A stretch of 12,680 nt of DNA, from positions 1 to 12,680 of the forward strand of contig JAUUNJ010000038.1 of assembly GCA_030844625.1 (NCBI GenBank), written 5' to 3'. The notes below the pieces were generated by a model, which had not been told where the DNA came from, made no database searches, and saw nothing but the letters and a program-made list of their open reading frames with translations. Numbering within the stretch: the stretch's first letter is position 1; each line of letters begins with the position of its first letter. Of the stretch, positions 6,043-12,621 are shown piece by piece. This stretch comes from Roseburia sp. Its GTDB lineage: Bacteria; Bacillota; Clostridia; Lachnospirales; Lachnospiraceae. Made by a program: the position numbers and the translations under genes.

Positions 6043-7779
6043 ATGGCTTTCGATGGAATCACTGTTTCTGCACTGGTCGCAGAATTTAATGATAAATTAT
6101 CCGAAGGACGAATCTATAAAATAGCGCAGACAGAATCGGATGAACTGATGCTTACAATCAAGGCAAATAAATCACAGTTTCGTATGCAGATTAGTGCAAA
6201 TGCAAGTCTTCCACTGATATATCTGACGGATACGAACAAGCCCAGCCCAATGACCGCCCCGAATTTTTGTATGCTTTTGAGAAAACATATTAATAACGGA
6301 AGAATCATTCATATTACCCAGCCTGGACTGGAACGTATTATTGATTTTGAAATCCAGCATTTGGACGAACTGGGAGATATCCGGACGAAACATCTCATTG
6401 TGGAACTTATGGGCAAGCACAGCAATATTATTTTTACCGATCACAATAATATGATTATTGACAGTATTAAGCATGTCACTTCTGTTATGAGCTCTGTAAG
6501 ACAGGTTCTTCCGGGCAAACCATATTTTATCCCTGATACAATGGGGAAGCATAATCCTCTCGAAACATCAAAACAGGATTTTATGTCTATTGTATTTTCA
6601 AAACCAATGCCTTTATCCAAGGCAATTTATACTTCATATACCGGTATCAGCCCGGCAATTGCGGAAAATCTCTGTTACGAAAACAAACTGGATTCCTCGA
6701 TGCCTGCAAATGTATTAGTTCATGGAGACCAGAATCTAATCTGGATGAGTTTTTATCAAATGATTCATAAAATTGATTATAAAAATTTTACTCCTGTTAT
6801 ATATGAAAAGAACGGAAAACCAGAAGAATTCAGTGCTCTTCCTTTATCAACCTACTCCGACTGTTCTTCCACGGATTATGACAGTATGAGCAGACTTTTG
6901 GAAGATTATTATGCGCGAAAAAATCTCTATACCAGAATGCGCCAGAAATCTGTTGATTTAAGGAAAATTGTATCCAATGCACTGGAACGTGACAGAAAAA
7001 AATATGATCTTCAATTAAAACAGATGAAAGATACAGATAAAAAAGATAAATATAAAGTCTATGGAGAATTGCTTACAACCTATGGCTATTCCATTGAACC
7101 GGGTACCAGAGTGTTTGAAACAGTGGATTTTTATACCGGAAAAGATGTAAAGATTACATTGGATGACACGCTTTCCCCGATTGATAATGCCAAAAAGTTT
7201 TTTGAGAAATACGCCAAACTAAAACGTACACAGGAAGCATTGTTCGATATCATAAAAAACACAAAAGCTTCCATTGATTATCTTGAATCCATTAACGTTT
7301 CAATCGATATGGCATCCAATGAGTCTGATTTAAAAGCAATCAGCGAAGAGCTTGTTCAGACAGGATATATAAAACATAGAAACGGTAAAAACAAAAAAGA
7401 AAAAAATACAAGCAAACCTTTGCATTTTCTTTCCTCTGATGGCTTTCATATGTATGTGGGAAAAAACAATCTTCAAAATGAAGAGTTAACTTTTAAGGTT
7501 GCTACCGGAAATGACTGGTGGTTCCATAGTAAAACCTTTCCCGGATCCCATGTTATCGTAAAATGTGATAACAAAGAGCTGCCTGATGCAACTTTTGAAG
7601 AAGCCGCAAGACTTGCTGCCCATTATTCTAAAGGTGCTACCCAGGATAAGGTGGAGATCGATTATATCCAAAAGAAACATGTAAAAAAAGTGGCTGGAGC
7701 AATGCCGGGATTTGTTATATACCACACCAACTATTCTATGACAATATCACCGGATATAAGTGGGATTGAAGAGATTTAA
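6043..7779 (+). CDS. rqcH: Rqc2-type ribosome quality control protein RqcH (NFACT family)
   Basis: RqcH binds the 50S subunit with a stalled peptidyl-tRNA and recruits tRNA-Ala to add C-terminal alanine tails, marking the nascent chain for degradation. The family was earlier named FbpA, after fibronectin binding. The 578-residue protein has the NFACT-N domain from residue 1 (MAFDGITVSALVAEF). A basic helical, coiled-coil stretch lies at roughly 285-450, and the C-terminal NFACT-R domain at about 458-560, with NDWWFHSKTFPGSHVIVK near 490-507. Where B. subtilis RqcH has the functional D97-R98 pair, residues 97-98 here are E-R by simple numbering. AAGGAG lies 7 bases before the ATG. It is the only plus-strand gene and diverges from yicC. 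In B. subtilis rqcH (yloA) is also close to yloC-gmk-rpoZ, which supports the assignment. Confidence 0.95.
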   Translation: MAFDGITVSALVAEFNDKLSEGRIYKIAQTESDELMLTIKANKSQFRMQISANASLPLIYLTDTNKPSPMTAPNFCMLLRKHINNGRIIHITQPGLERIIDFEIQHLDELGDIRTKHLIVELMGKHSNIIFTDHNNMIIDSIKHVTSVMSSVRQVLPGKPYFIPDTMGKHNPLETSKQDFMSIVFSKPMPLSKAIYTSYTGISPAIAENLCYENKLDSSMPANVLVHGDQNLIWMSFYQMIHKIDYKNFTPVIYEKNGKPEEFSALPLSTYSDCSSTDYDSMSRLLEDYYARKNLYTRMRQKSVDLRKIVSNALERDRKKYDLQLKQMKDTDKKDKYKVYGELLTTYGYSIEPGTRVFETVDFYTGKDVKITLDDTLSPIDNAKKFFEKYAKLKRTQEALFDIIKNTKASIDYLESINVSIDMASNESDLKAISEELVQTGYIKHRNGKNKKEKNTSKPLHFLSSDGFHMYVGKNNLQNEELTFKVATGNDWWFHSKTFPGSHVIVKCDNKELPDATFEEAARLAAHYSKGATQDKVEIDYIQKKHVKKVAGAMPGFVIYHTNYSMTISPDISGIEEI

Positions 7780-7780
7780 G

Positions 7781-7813
7781 TATTATTGTTTACCCTGTGG
7801 TTTAACAATAATA
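7781..7813. repeat. AT-rich inverted repeat after rqcH
   Basis: TATTATTGTT (7781-7790) pairs with AACAATAATA (7804-7813), with a further imperfect ACC/GGT inside. It begins 2 bases after the rqcH stop codon. No U-tract follows on either strand, so it is not a standard terminator by itself. It may protect the 3' end or assist the GC-rich hairpin downstream. Confidence 0.45.
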
Positions 7814-7820
7814 ATATATA

Positions 7821-7848
7821 AAGCGGGAAGGTAAATACCTTCCCGCTT
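7821..7848. terminator. Bidirectional terminator between convergent rqcH and glgA
   Basis: AAGCGGGAAGGTA (7821-7833) and TACCTTCCCGCTT (7836-7848) are a perfect 13-bp inverted repeat with a 2-base centre, or 11 bp with a 6-base loop. On the minus strand, for glgA, it is followed by TTTATATATTATTATTG. On the plus strand, for rqcH, by TTTCC. It probably ends both genes and works better for glgA. Confidence 0.82.
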
Positions 7849-7862
7849 TCCTATGCCTGAAT

Positions 7863-9305
7863 TTATCCAAGCAAATCTTTATATAACTGTTCATATCTCT
7901 CTGCTGAAGCTTTCCATGAAAAGTCTGTTGTCATAGCTCTGTCAACCATCTTATTCCAATCACGTTTCTTATCATAGTAAACATGCTCAGCATATCTTAC
8001 AGTACCCATCATTTCATGTGCATTATAATTGCAGAATGAAAATCCTGTACCAGTATTTTCATATTCATTATAAGGTTGAACTGTATCTTTCAAGCCACCC
8101 GTCTCGCGAACAATCGGTAATGTACCATATCTCAGACTCATCAACTGACTGAGTCCGCAAGGTTCAAATAAAGACGGCATAAGAAATGCATCACAGGCAG
8201 CATAAATCTTATGGGAAAGTTCCTCGGAATAATAAATATTTGCAGAAACATCTTTTCCGTACTTCCAATCAAAATGTCTAAACATATTTTCGTAGCGTTC
8301 TTCGCCTGTACCAAGAATTACAAACTGTACTGCATCCTGACACAATTCATCCATAACGCAGGCAATCAGATCAAGTCCTTTCTGATCCGTAAGTCTGCTT
8401 ACCAAACCAATCATCATCTTTTTAGGATTTACTTCAAGTCCTAATTCTTTCTGAAGTTCTGTCTTATTCTTGACTTTTTCTTTTCTAAAGTTTTCTTTAG
8501 AATAATTATGAGGAATATACTGATCTGTAGCCGGGTTATATTCATCATAATCTATTCCATTAACAATTCCTCTAAGGCAGTTAGACCTTGCTCTCATAAG
8601 TCCATCAAGACCTTCGCCATAAAATGGAGTTTTGATTTCTTCAGCATATGTATCACTTACCGTTGTGACCATATCCGCATACACAATGCCGCCCTTTAAA
8701 TAATTACCGTCATCATAGTCTTTTAACTTGTCCGAAGTAAAGTAATAATCTGATAATCCGGCAATATCCTTAATCGTATCAACATCCCACACTCCCTGGA
8801 ACTTTAAATTATGAATTGTCATAATTGACTTTATTCCGTTGTAAAAATCTCCGTAAGAAAAACTATCTTTCAAATATACCGGAATAAGTCCTGTCTGCCA
8901 GTCATGACAATGAATGATGTCCGGTCTGAAATCAATAACAGGAAGGGCAGACAATACCGCTCTTGAGAAAAATGCAAACTTTTCAAGGTCATATCTTATG
9001 TCGCTGTAAGGCTTCGGTCCCGCAAAATAATATTCGTTGTCAATAAAATAGAAAGTTACCCCTTCATATTCCATTTCCAAGATTCCAACATACTGTCTCC
9101 GCCAGCATAAATCCATATAAAAATGATTCACGTATTTCATCTGGTCTTTCCATTTTTGATCAATGCACATGTATTTTGGAATAATTACACGAACATCATA
9201 CTCTTTTTTATCAAAGCATTTAGGAAGTGAGCCTACAACATCTGCCAGTCCTCCCGTTTTTATAAAAGGTACACATTCTGAAGCGGCAAATAACACTTTT
9301 TTCAT
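7863..9305 (-). CDS. glgA: Glycogen synthase (ADP-glucose type, GT5)
   Basis: Transfers glucose from ADP-glucose to the growing alpha-1,4-glucan chain of glycogen. The 480-residue GT-B enzyme opens with MKKVLFAASECVPF and the ADP-glucose-binding KTGGLADVVGSLPK (16-29). HCHDWQTGLIP lies in the N-terminal domain, followed by VNGIDYDEYNP and LVSRLTDQKGLDL. The C-terminal nucleotide-sugar site is SLFEPCGLSQL (378-388), with RETGGLKDTV after it. Length is normal and no motif is missing. The ATG follows GGAGGAAAAGAT. No other glycogen genes (glgC, glgD, glgB, glgP) are in the window. It lies 78 bases after spo0A. No terminator is visible in the gap, only weak promoter-like sequence (TTTCAA-N17-TATTAT), so read-through from spo0A is possible. 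A bidirectional terminator follows it. Confidence 0.96.
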   Translation of the reverse strand: MKKVLFAASECVPFIKTGGLADVVGSLPKCFDKKEYDVRVIIPKYMCIDQKWKDQMKYVNHFYMDLCWRRQYVGILEMEYEGVTFYFIDNEYYFAGPKPYSDIRYDLEKFAFFSRAVLSALPVIDFRPDIIHCHDWQTGLIPVYLKDSFSYGDFYNGIKSIMTIHNLKFQGVWDVDTIKDIAGLSDYYFTSDKLKDYDDGNYLKGGIVYADMVTTVSDTYAEEIKTPFYGEGLDGLMRARSNCLRGIVNGIDYDEYNPATDQYIPHNYSKENFRKEKVKNKTELQKELGLEVNPKKMMIGLVSRLTDQKGLDLIACVMDELCQDAVQFVILGTGEERYENMFRHFDWKYGKDVSANIYYSEELSHKIYAACDAFLMPSLFEPCGLSQLMSLRYGTLPIVRETGGLKDTVQPYNEYENTGTGFSFCNYNAHEMMGTVRYAEHVYYDKKRDWNKMVDRAMTTDFSWKASAERYEQLYKDLLG

Positions 9306-9383
9306 ATCTTTTCCTCCATCGTAATTTATTTTTTATCTCTTATGTATATAATACTAAAAATATCCAACAATTGAAAGAGTTAT

Positions 9384-10205
9384 TTATCTACATTTATATT
9401 CCAATCTTATTTTATCCGCAATTAATGCAATAAATTCTGAATTAGTGGGTTTTCCTTTTTCAGCATTAATGGTATACCCAAATAATTCATCAATCGTATC
9501 CATCTTTCCTCTGTTCCATGCCACTTCAATTGCATGTCTGATAGCTCTTTCAACCCTGCTGGAAGTAGTCTGAAACTTTTTGGCAATTGTAGGATATAAA
9601 ATCTTTGTAATGGAATTAAGCATCTCCGTATCATTAACACACATAATAATCGCTTCTCTCAAATATTGATACCCTTTAATATGCGCCGGAACACCCACAT
9701 CATGAATAATACTTGTAACATCACTTTCAATGTTTCTATCCATAAACTGCTTTTTATCTTCATAAGCTGCAATAATTTTCTTGTTTTCCGGTATTTTTTT
9801 ATTGTAATTTTTCGCACTTTTTATTCTGTCTACAATCATGTCCATCTCAAAGGGTTTCAGCATATAGTATCCTGCCCCATAACCAAAAGCATCTTGAATT
9901 ACAGTCTCATTGCTTATGGCTGAAGTAATGATAAAGAAAGGATGTCTGATAAGGGTACCATCCCTGTGAATTTTATCCATCAGAGATAAGCCATCCATTT
10001 TCGGCATAATCAAATCCAAAATTACAACATCCGGATTATTTTTTCTAATTAATTCGTAAGCTTCCTCTCCATTTTTTGCTTTTCCGATAATATTGATATC
10101 TTCATCTTTCGTTAAAGTTTCACAAATAGTGTCTATGATTTTTTCGTTGTCATCAACTACTGCTACATTAATCTTTTCTATCCCCTTATTTATACTTTTA
10201 TTCAT
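9384..10205 (-). CDS. spo0A: Stage 0 sporulation protein A, response regulator
   Basis: Master transcription factor for entry into sporulation. When phosphorylated it dimerises and binds 0A boxes (TGTCGAA core). The 273-residue protein has a receiver domain (about 11-130) with acidic residues D18-D19, phospho-acceptor D64 in [10 protein letters not shown]94-S95 and K117. A linker follows, then the Spo0A C-terminal DNA-binding domain (about 160-270). Its marks are [21 protein letters not shown], the recognition-helix region [18 protein letters not shown] (213-230) and [14 protein letters not shown]. The ATG at 10205 follows GGAGGAAAGT. The N-terminus is about 8-10 residues longer than many Spo0A proteins. 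A sigma-A promoter and four 0A-like boxes upstream suggest autoregulation. It lies downstream of spoIVB as in many Firmicutes, with an SseB-FHA gene inserted between. Confidence 0.98.
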   Translation of the reverse strand: MNKSINKGIEKINVAVVDDNEKIIDTICETLTKDEDINIIGKAKNGEEAYELIRKNNPDVVILDLIMPKMDGLSLMDKIHRDGTLIRHPFFIITSAISNETVIQDAFGYGAGYYMLKPFEMDMIVDRIKSAKNYNKKIPENKKIIAAYEDKKQFMDRNIESDVTSIIHDVGVPAHIKGYQYLREAIIMCVNDTEMLNSITKILYPTIAKKFQTTSSRVERAIRHAIEVAWNRGKMDTIDELFGYTINAEKGKPTNSEFIALIADKIRLEYKCR

Positions 10206-10220
10206 ACTTTCCTCCTGTTT

Positions 10221-10230
10221 TTTGTCAAAT
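10221..10230 (+). promoter_or_regulatory. Spo0A-box-like site 1 (spo0A leader)
   Basis: TTTGTCAAAT; the core TGTCAAA matches 6 of 7 bases of the 0A box TGTCGAA. It is an exact inverted copy of site 2, 19 bases away, and lies downstream of the predicted start, near +27 to +36. Confidence 0.5.
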
Positions 10231-10249
10231 TACAGTACTGTTTGAATTC

Positions 10250-10259
10250 ATTTGACAAA
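10250..10259 (-). promoter_or_regulatory. Spo0A-box-like site 2 (at the spo0A start point)
   Basis: ATTTGACAAA on plus is TTTGTCAAAT on minus, a 6 of 7 core match. It overlaps the predicted transcription start near 10257. With site 1 it makes an inverted pair whose centres are 29 bp apart, about three helical turns. Confidence 0.52.
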
Positions 10260-10263
10260 GACG

Positions 10264-10292
10264 ATTATAGTTTTTATTTCATCCAGATTCAA
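10264..10292 (-). promoter_or_regulatory. spo0A promoter (sigma-A type)
   Basis: On the minus strand -35 TTGAAT (10287-10292), exactly 17 bases, then a perfect -10 TATAAT (10264-10269). The predicted start is near 10257, giving a leader of about 50 bases. A sigma-H reading was considered because of GTTGAATCT, but no AGGA-type -35 is at the right distance. Confidence 0.78.
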
Positions 10293-10321
10293 CTTAAAGA
10301 AATCGCATAAAAAACTATAAT
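10264..10321. repeat. 12-bp perfect inverted repeat spanning the spo0A promoter
   Basis: ATTATAGTTTTT (10264-10275) is repeated inverted as AAAAACTATAAT (10310-10321) with a 34-base spacer. The left arm carries the minus-strand -10 TATAAT. The right arm carries a mirror-image TATAAT on plus, without a good -35. It may be an operator dyad or a symmetric pair of -10 elements. Confidence 0.55.
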
Positions 10322-10329
10322 TCGACAAA
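10320..10329 (-). promoter_or_regulatory. Spo0A box, perfect core (site 3, upstream of the spo0A promoter)
   Basis: The minus-strand TTTGTCGAAT contains the full TGTCGAA core. It lies about 63-72 bases upstream of the predicted start, a position from which Spo0A-P could activate or repress. This is the best 0A box in the region. Confidence 0.7.
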
Positions 10330-10413
10330 CAGGTTTACATATAAAATTTTATGTATCAGAATCAGATTAAATTTTCCATGAAACCCAAAATATAAAGTCG
10401 ATAAAAACAGAAA

Positions 10414-10423
10414 TTTGTCAACA
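10414..10423 (+). promoter_or_regulatory. Weak Spo0A-box-like site 4
   Basis: TTTGTCAACA, 5 of 7 core match, about 160 bases upstream of the spo0A start and just after the stop codon of the SseB-FHA gene. On the minus strand it overlaps a TTGACA that has no convincing -10. It is weak alone and listed because it belongs to a cluster. Confidence 0.3.
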
Positions 10424-10428
10424 AAAAA

Positions 10429-11190
10429 TTAATTGATATAAACAAGCATTTTTTCTTTTTCTGACAATTCTATCTCGTATCCGTCACGAAGTTCATAATA
10501 TACCTTCGGGCGCAGCTCTGTGCCATTAACTTTGGTTCCATTTGTAGAATCATAGTCAGCAATTCTGTATTTTCCGTCTTTATATGAGATAATTGCGTGG
10601 ATTTTTGATATATATGACTCCGGAATCACTATATTGGCATTCTCCCTGCCGATTGTAAATGGTGTCTTGTTGATGGAATACTTTTTGTTATTATAGATAA
10701 CCATAGCCGTTGTTTCCACGTCAGGCATCGGCTGGGATGGTCTTCCGTAATGCTTTGTTGCAGATTTCTGTCTTTCCGTATTTTTCTTTTTACGCAGTTC
10801 CAGATTATATTCCGTAAAAGGATTAATCACCATTCCATTCAGATCATCACACTCATTCATATAAGAATATGCCGATGAAGCTGACATTCTTACCAGCGAA
10901 AAATTTTCCATATAGTCACGTGGAATCTGATCATATGTGGTAAATATCGGAAGAAGCCTTGCTCTTCCCCCGTCTTTTACGATATCCGGTTTTAAAGAAA
11001 CCCCTTCTATATCTTCTCCAAATATTTCACTTTCTTCAAAAGTGGCTCTTGCCGCCACAATAATTTCTGCATCATGCAAAAGTTCCACGATATCTTTCTT
11101 TTTCACTTTTTTTTCCGGTTTTTTATTGTATTTTTTTATCAGGTCTTCTATCTGATAGACCAATTCTGAGTTATTAATTCTTTTAGCCAT
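10429..11190 (-). CDS. SseB-like plus FHA domain fusion protein
   Basis: The function is not known to me. The C-terminal half (about 162-253) is an FHA domain, a phosphothreonine-peptide reader. It has G181-R182 (FTIGREN), S195-xx-H198 and N217-G218-T219 (DSTNGTKVNG) in place, so the phosphopeptide pocket looks intact. The N-terminal half (about 33-135) resembles the SseB N-terminal domain: LLPIFTTYDQIP, then LNGMVINPFTEYNLELRK. A basic N-terminus (KKPEKKVKKK) and a charged linker (about 133-160) flank it. No signal peptide or membrane helix is seen, so it is probably cytoplasmic. AAAGGGGAAAG precedes the ATG. It lies between spoIVB and spo0A with no clear terminator after it, so read-through into spo0A is possible. 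A partner Ser/Thr kinase is expected but not in the window. Confidence 0.83.
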   Translation of the reverse strand: MAKRINNSELVYQIEDLIKKYNKKPEKKVKKKDIVELLHDAEIIVAARATFEESEIFGEDIEGVSLKPDIVKDGGRARLLPIFTTYDQIPRDYMENFSLVRMSASSAYSYMNECDDLNGMVINPFTEYNLELRKKKNTERQKSATKHYGRPSQPMPDVETTAMVIYNNKKYSINKTPFTIGRENANIVIPESYISKIHAIISYKDGKYRIADYDSTNGTKVNGTELRPKVYYELRDGYEIELSEKEKMLVYIN

Positions 11191-11221
11191 ATCTTTCCCC
11201 TTTATTTTTTTATTTTATAAT

Positions 11222-11241
11222 GCCAAACGCCATGCTTTGGC
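11222..11241. repeat. Hairpin in the leader of the SseB-FHA gene
   Basis: GCCAAA (11222-11227) pairs with TTTGGC (11236-11241) around an 8-base loop. A competing CGCCA/TGGCG pairing overlaps it. On minus it is followed by ATTATAAAATAAA rather than a U-tract, so it is a poor terminator for spoIVB. It lies downstream of a TATAAT (11275-11280) that may be the -10 of the SseB-FHA gene, although no good -35 is visible. Confidence 0.4.
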
Positions 11242-11312
11242 GATTATGCAATGTGTTTGCAGTCAATTAGATTTATTATACTACATATTTCAACTATTTT
11301 CGCATTAAATTA

Positions 11313-12542
11313 TTAATTTTTTGTGATTTCTTCTAACATATTTTCGGCAAATATTCCATAACCCTTTGTTGGATTATTTACCATCACATGTGTCACAGCA
11401 CCGATAATCTTTCCGTTTTGTATAATGGGGCACCCACTCATTCCCTGCACAATTCCGTTGGTTTTCTCCAAAAGTTTTTTATCTGTTATTTCTATCACAA
11501 GATTCTTTTCCTTAATATTATAATGAATTTCTTCAATATTGATATCATATCTGTTTATTTTTCCGTCGATTATAAACTGTATCTGTGCTGCTCCTTTTTT
11601 TATTTCAGAATGCAGCCCCATTTCCATTTTCTGAAATTTATAATCATTAACCATAGTGTGATCCACCGTTCCAAAAAGTCCGCAATTGGTATTTGCTGAA
11701 ATCTGACCCACAACATTCTGTTCGTTATATGCAATTGTCCCGCAAAGTCCTCCTGGTTTTCCTTTTTCTCCTTTTTTTATTCCCCATATACTGGCATTAT
11801 ATATGGTTCCGTTATTGGATGACAAAAGTTTTCCAGTGTCAATATCACTGATTCCATGACCCAATGCAGAAAATTTATTATCTTCTGTAATAAATGTCAT
11901 AGTTCCTATTCCCTGTGAGTCATCCCTGACCCATATCCCCAGCATATATTCTCCTTCACTATTTTTTACCGGTTTAACTGTGATCTTTCTAATGGCATCC
12001 TCCCCCTTTATGGTAAGCGTCACGTTTTTATCTCCATTTTCATTAATTAAATAAGACAACTGGGCTTTATTGCTCACAGCGATTCCATTAAACCCGGTAA
12101 TATATTCCCCGGCATTTACTTTTCCTTTTGCAGGAGAACTTTTTTCGCCTTTTTCATTTAGTAATTCTCCCGAATTTATAATCATTACTCCTTGAGTTTT
12201 CAAATACATTCCTATGGGAAGTCCAACCGGATAAACATATGTTTTATCTACCACTTTAACTTTAGTTTTCTTTAAAGAAATTATTCCAAATAATTTGTAT
12301 TTACCTTCATAATTTCCTGTATCGCCTGAATAAATGTTATTTTTGCCTGAAAGATTAATTTTGTTATTATTTTCTACATCAAGAGATACCGGCATTGAAA
12401 ATTCATATTTAGTTACCTGATTGGAATTCACAAAAATAGTGTTGGGAAGATTATCATTAACATACAAAATTCCCGAAACAATAATAATCAGCAGCGCAAT
12501 TAGTATAGATGCCACCAAACATTTTCTATATTTTTTTCTCAT
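11313..12542 (-). CDS. spoIVB: SpoIVB serine peptidase (S55), sigma-K checkpoint protease
   Basis: Made in the forespore and sent across the inner forespore membrane, where in B. subtilis it cleaves SpoIVFA so that SpoIVFB can process pro-sigma-K in the mother cell. The 409-residue protein has an N-terminal membrane anchor or signal (about 8-28), a PDZ domain (about 105-195) and the S55 peptidase domain. The catalytic triad is visible: H229 in SALGHGISD, D354 and S369 in GMSGCPII. The D-to-S spacing of 15 equals that of D363/S378 in B. subtilis (426 residues). GGGAGG precedes the ATG. It follows recN, the usual Firmicute order. A sigma-F/G-like promoter may overlap the recN terminator upstream. 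SpoIVFA and SpoIVFB are not in the window. Confidence 0.96.
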   Translation of the reverse strand: MRKKYRKCLVASILIALLIIIVSGILYVNDNLPNTIFVNSNQVTKYEFSMPVSLDVENNNKINLSGKNNIYSGDTGNYEGKYKLFGIISLKKTKVKVVDKTYVYPVGLPIGMYLKTQGVMIINSGELLNEKGEKSSPAKGKVNAGEYITGFNGIAVSNKAQLSYLINENGDKNVTLTIKGEDAIRKITVKPVKNSEGEYMLGIWVRDDSQGIGTMTFITEDNKFSALGHGISDIDTGKLLSSNNGTIYNASIWGIKKGEKGKPGGLCGTIAYNEQNVVGQISANTNCGLFGTVDHTMVNDYKFQKMEMGLHSEIKKGAAQIQFIIDGKINRYDINIEEIHYNIKEKNLVIEITDKKLLEKTNGIVQGMSGCPIIQNGKIIGAVTHVMVNNPTKGYGIFAENMLEEITKN

Positions 12543-12564
12543 AATAAAACCTCCCTTATAGACG

Positions 12565-12596
12565 TTAAAAAGGAAGACTTTCGTCCTCCTTTTTAA
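12565..12596 (-). terminator. Intrinsic terminator after recN
   Basis: On the minus strand TTAAAAAGGAGGAC (12583-12596) and GTCTTCCTTTTTAA (12565-12578) form a 14-bp stem with one G-U pair and a GAAA tetraloop. The U-rich segment is in the descending arm. It starts 20 bases after the recN stop and ends about 10 bases before the spoIVB ribosome binding site. Confidence 0.8.
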
Positions 12597-12621
12597 TATG
12601 TGTAATATATTTTGTTTAAAC
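12594..12621 (-). promoter_or_regulatory. Possible sigma-F/sigma-G promoter of spoIVB
   Basis: The minus strand reads GTTTA (12617-12621), 16 bases, then CATATTA (12594-12600). The sigma-G pattern is about GYATR-N15-18-CATNMTA, so each half has one mismatch. The expected start is near 12587, inside the recN terminator. spoIVB is sigma-G-dependent in B. subtilis, which is why I searched here. The match is suggestive only. Confidence 0.3.

Noticed and set aside
6114..6552. Minus-strand reading frames of 64 and 126 residues inside rqcH
   Set aside because: Both are shadows of the rqcH frame, with composition explained by its reverse complement and no supporting Shine-Dalgarno or domain.
9422..9640. 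72-residue minus-strand frame inside the 3' half of spo0A
   Set aside because: It is an alternative frame within the conserved Spo0A DNA-binding domain and has no independent support.
10341..10352. ATAAAATTTTAT palindrome upstream of spo0A
   Set aside because: A simple AT-only palindrome is expected by chance in this composition, and the flanks do not extend the symmetry well.
10393..10402. AAGTCGATA-type 0A-like sequence
   Set aside because: Too many mismatches to TGTCGAA to count as a fifth Spo0A box.
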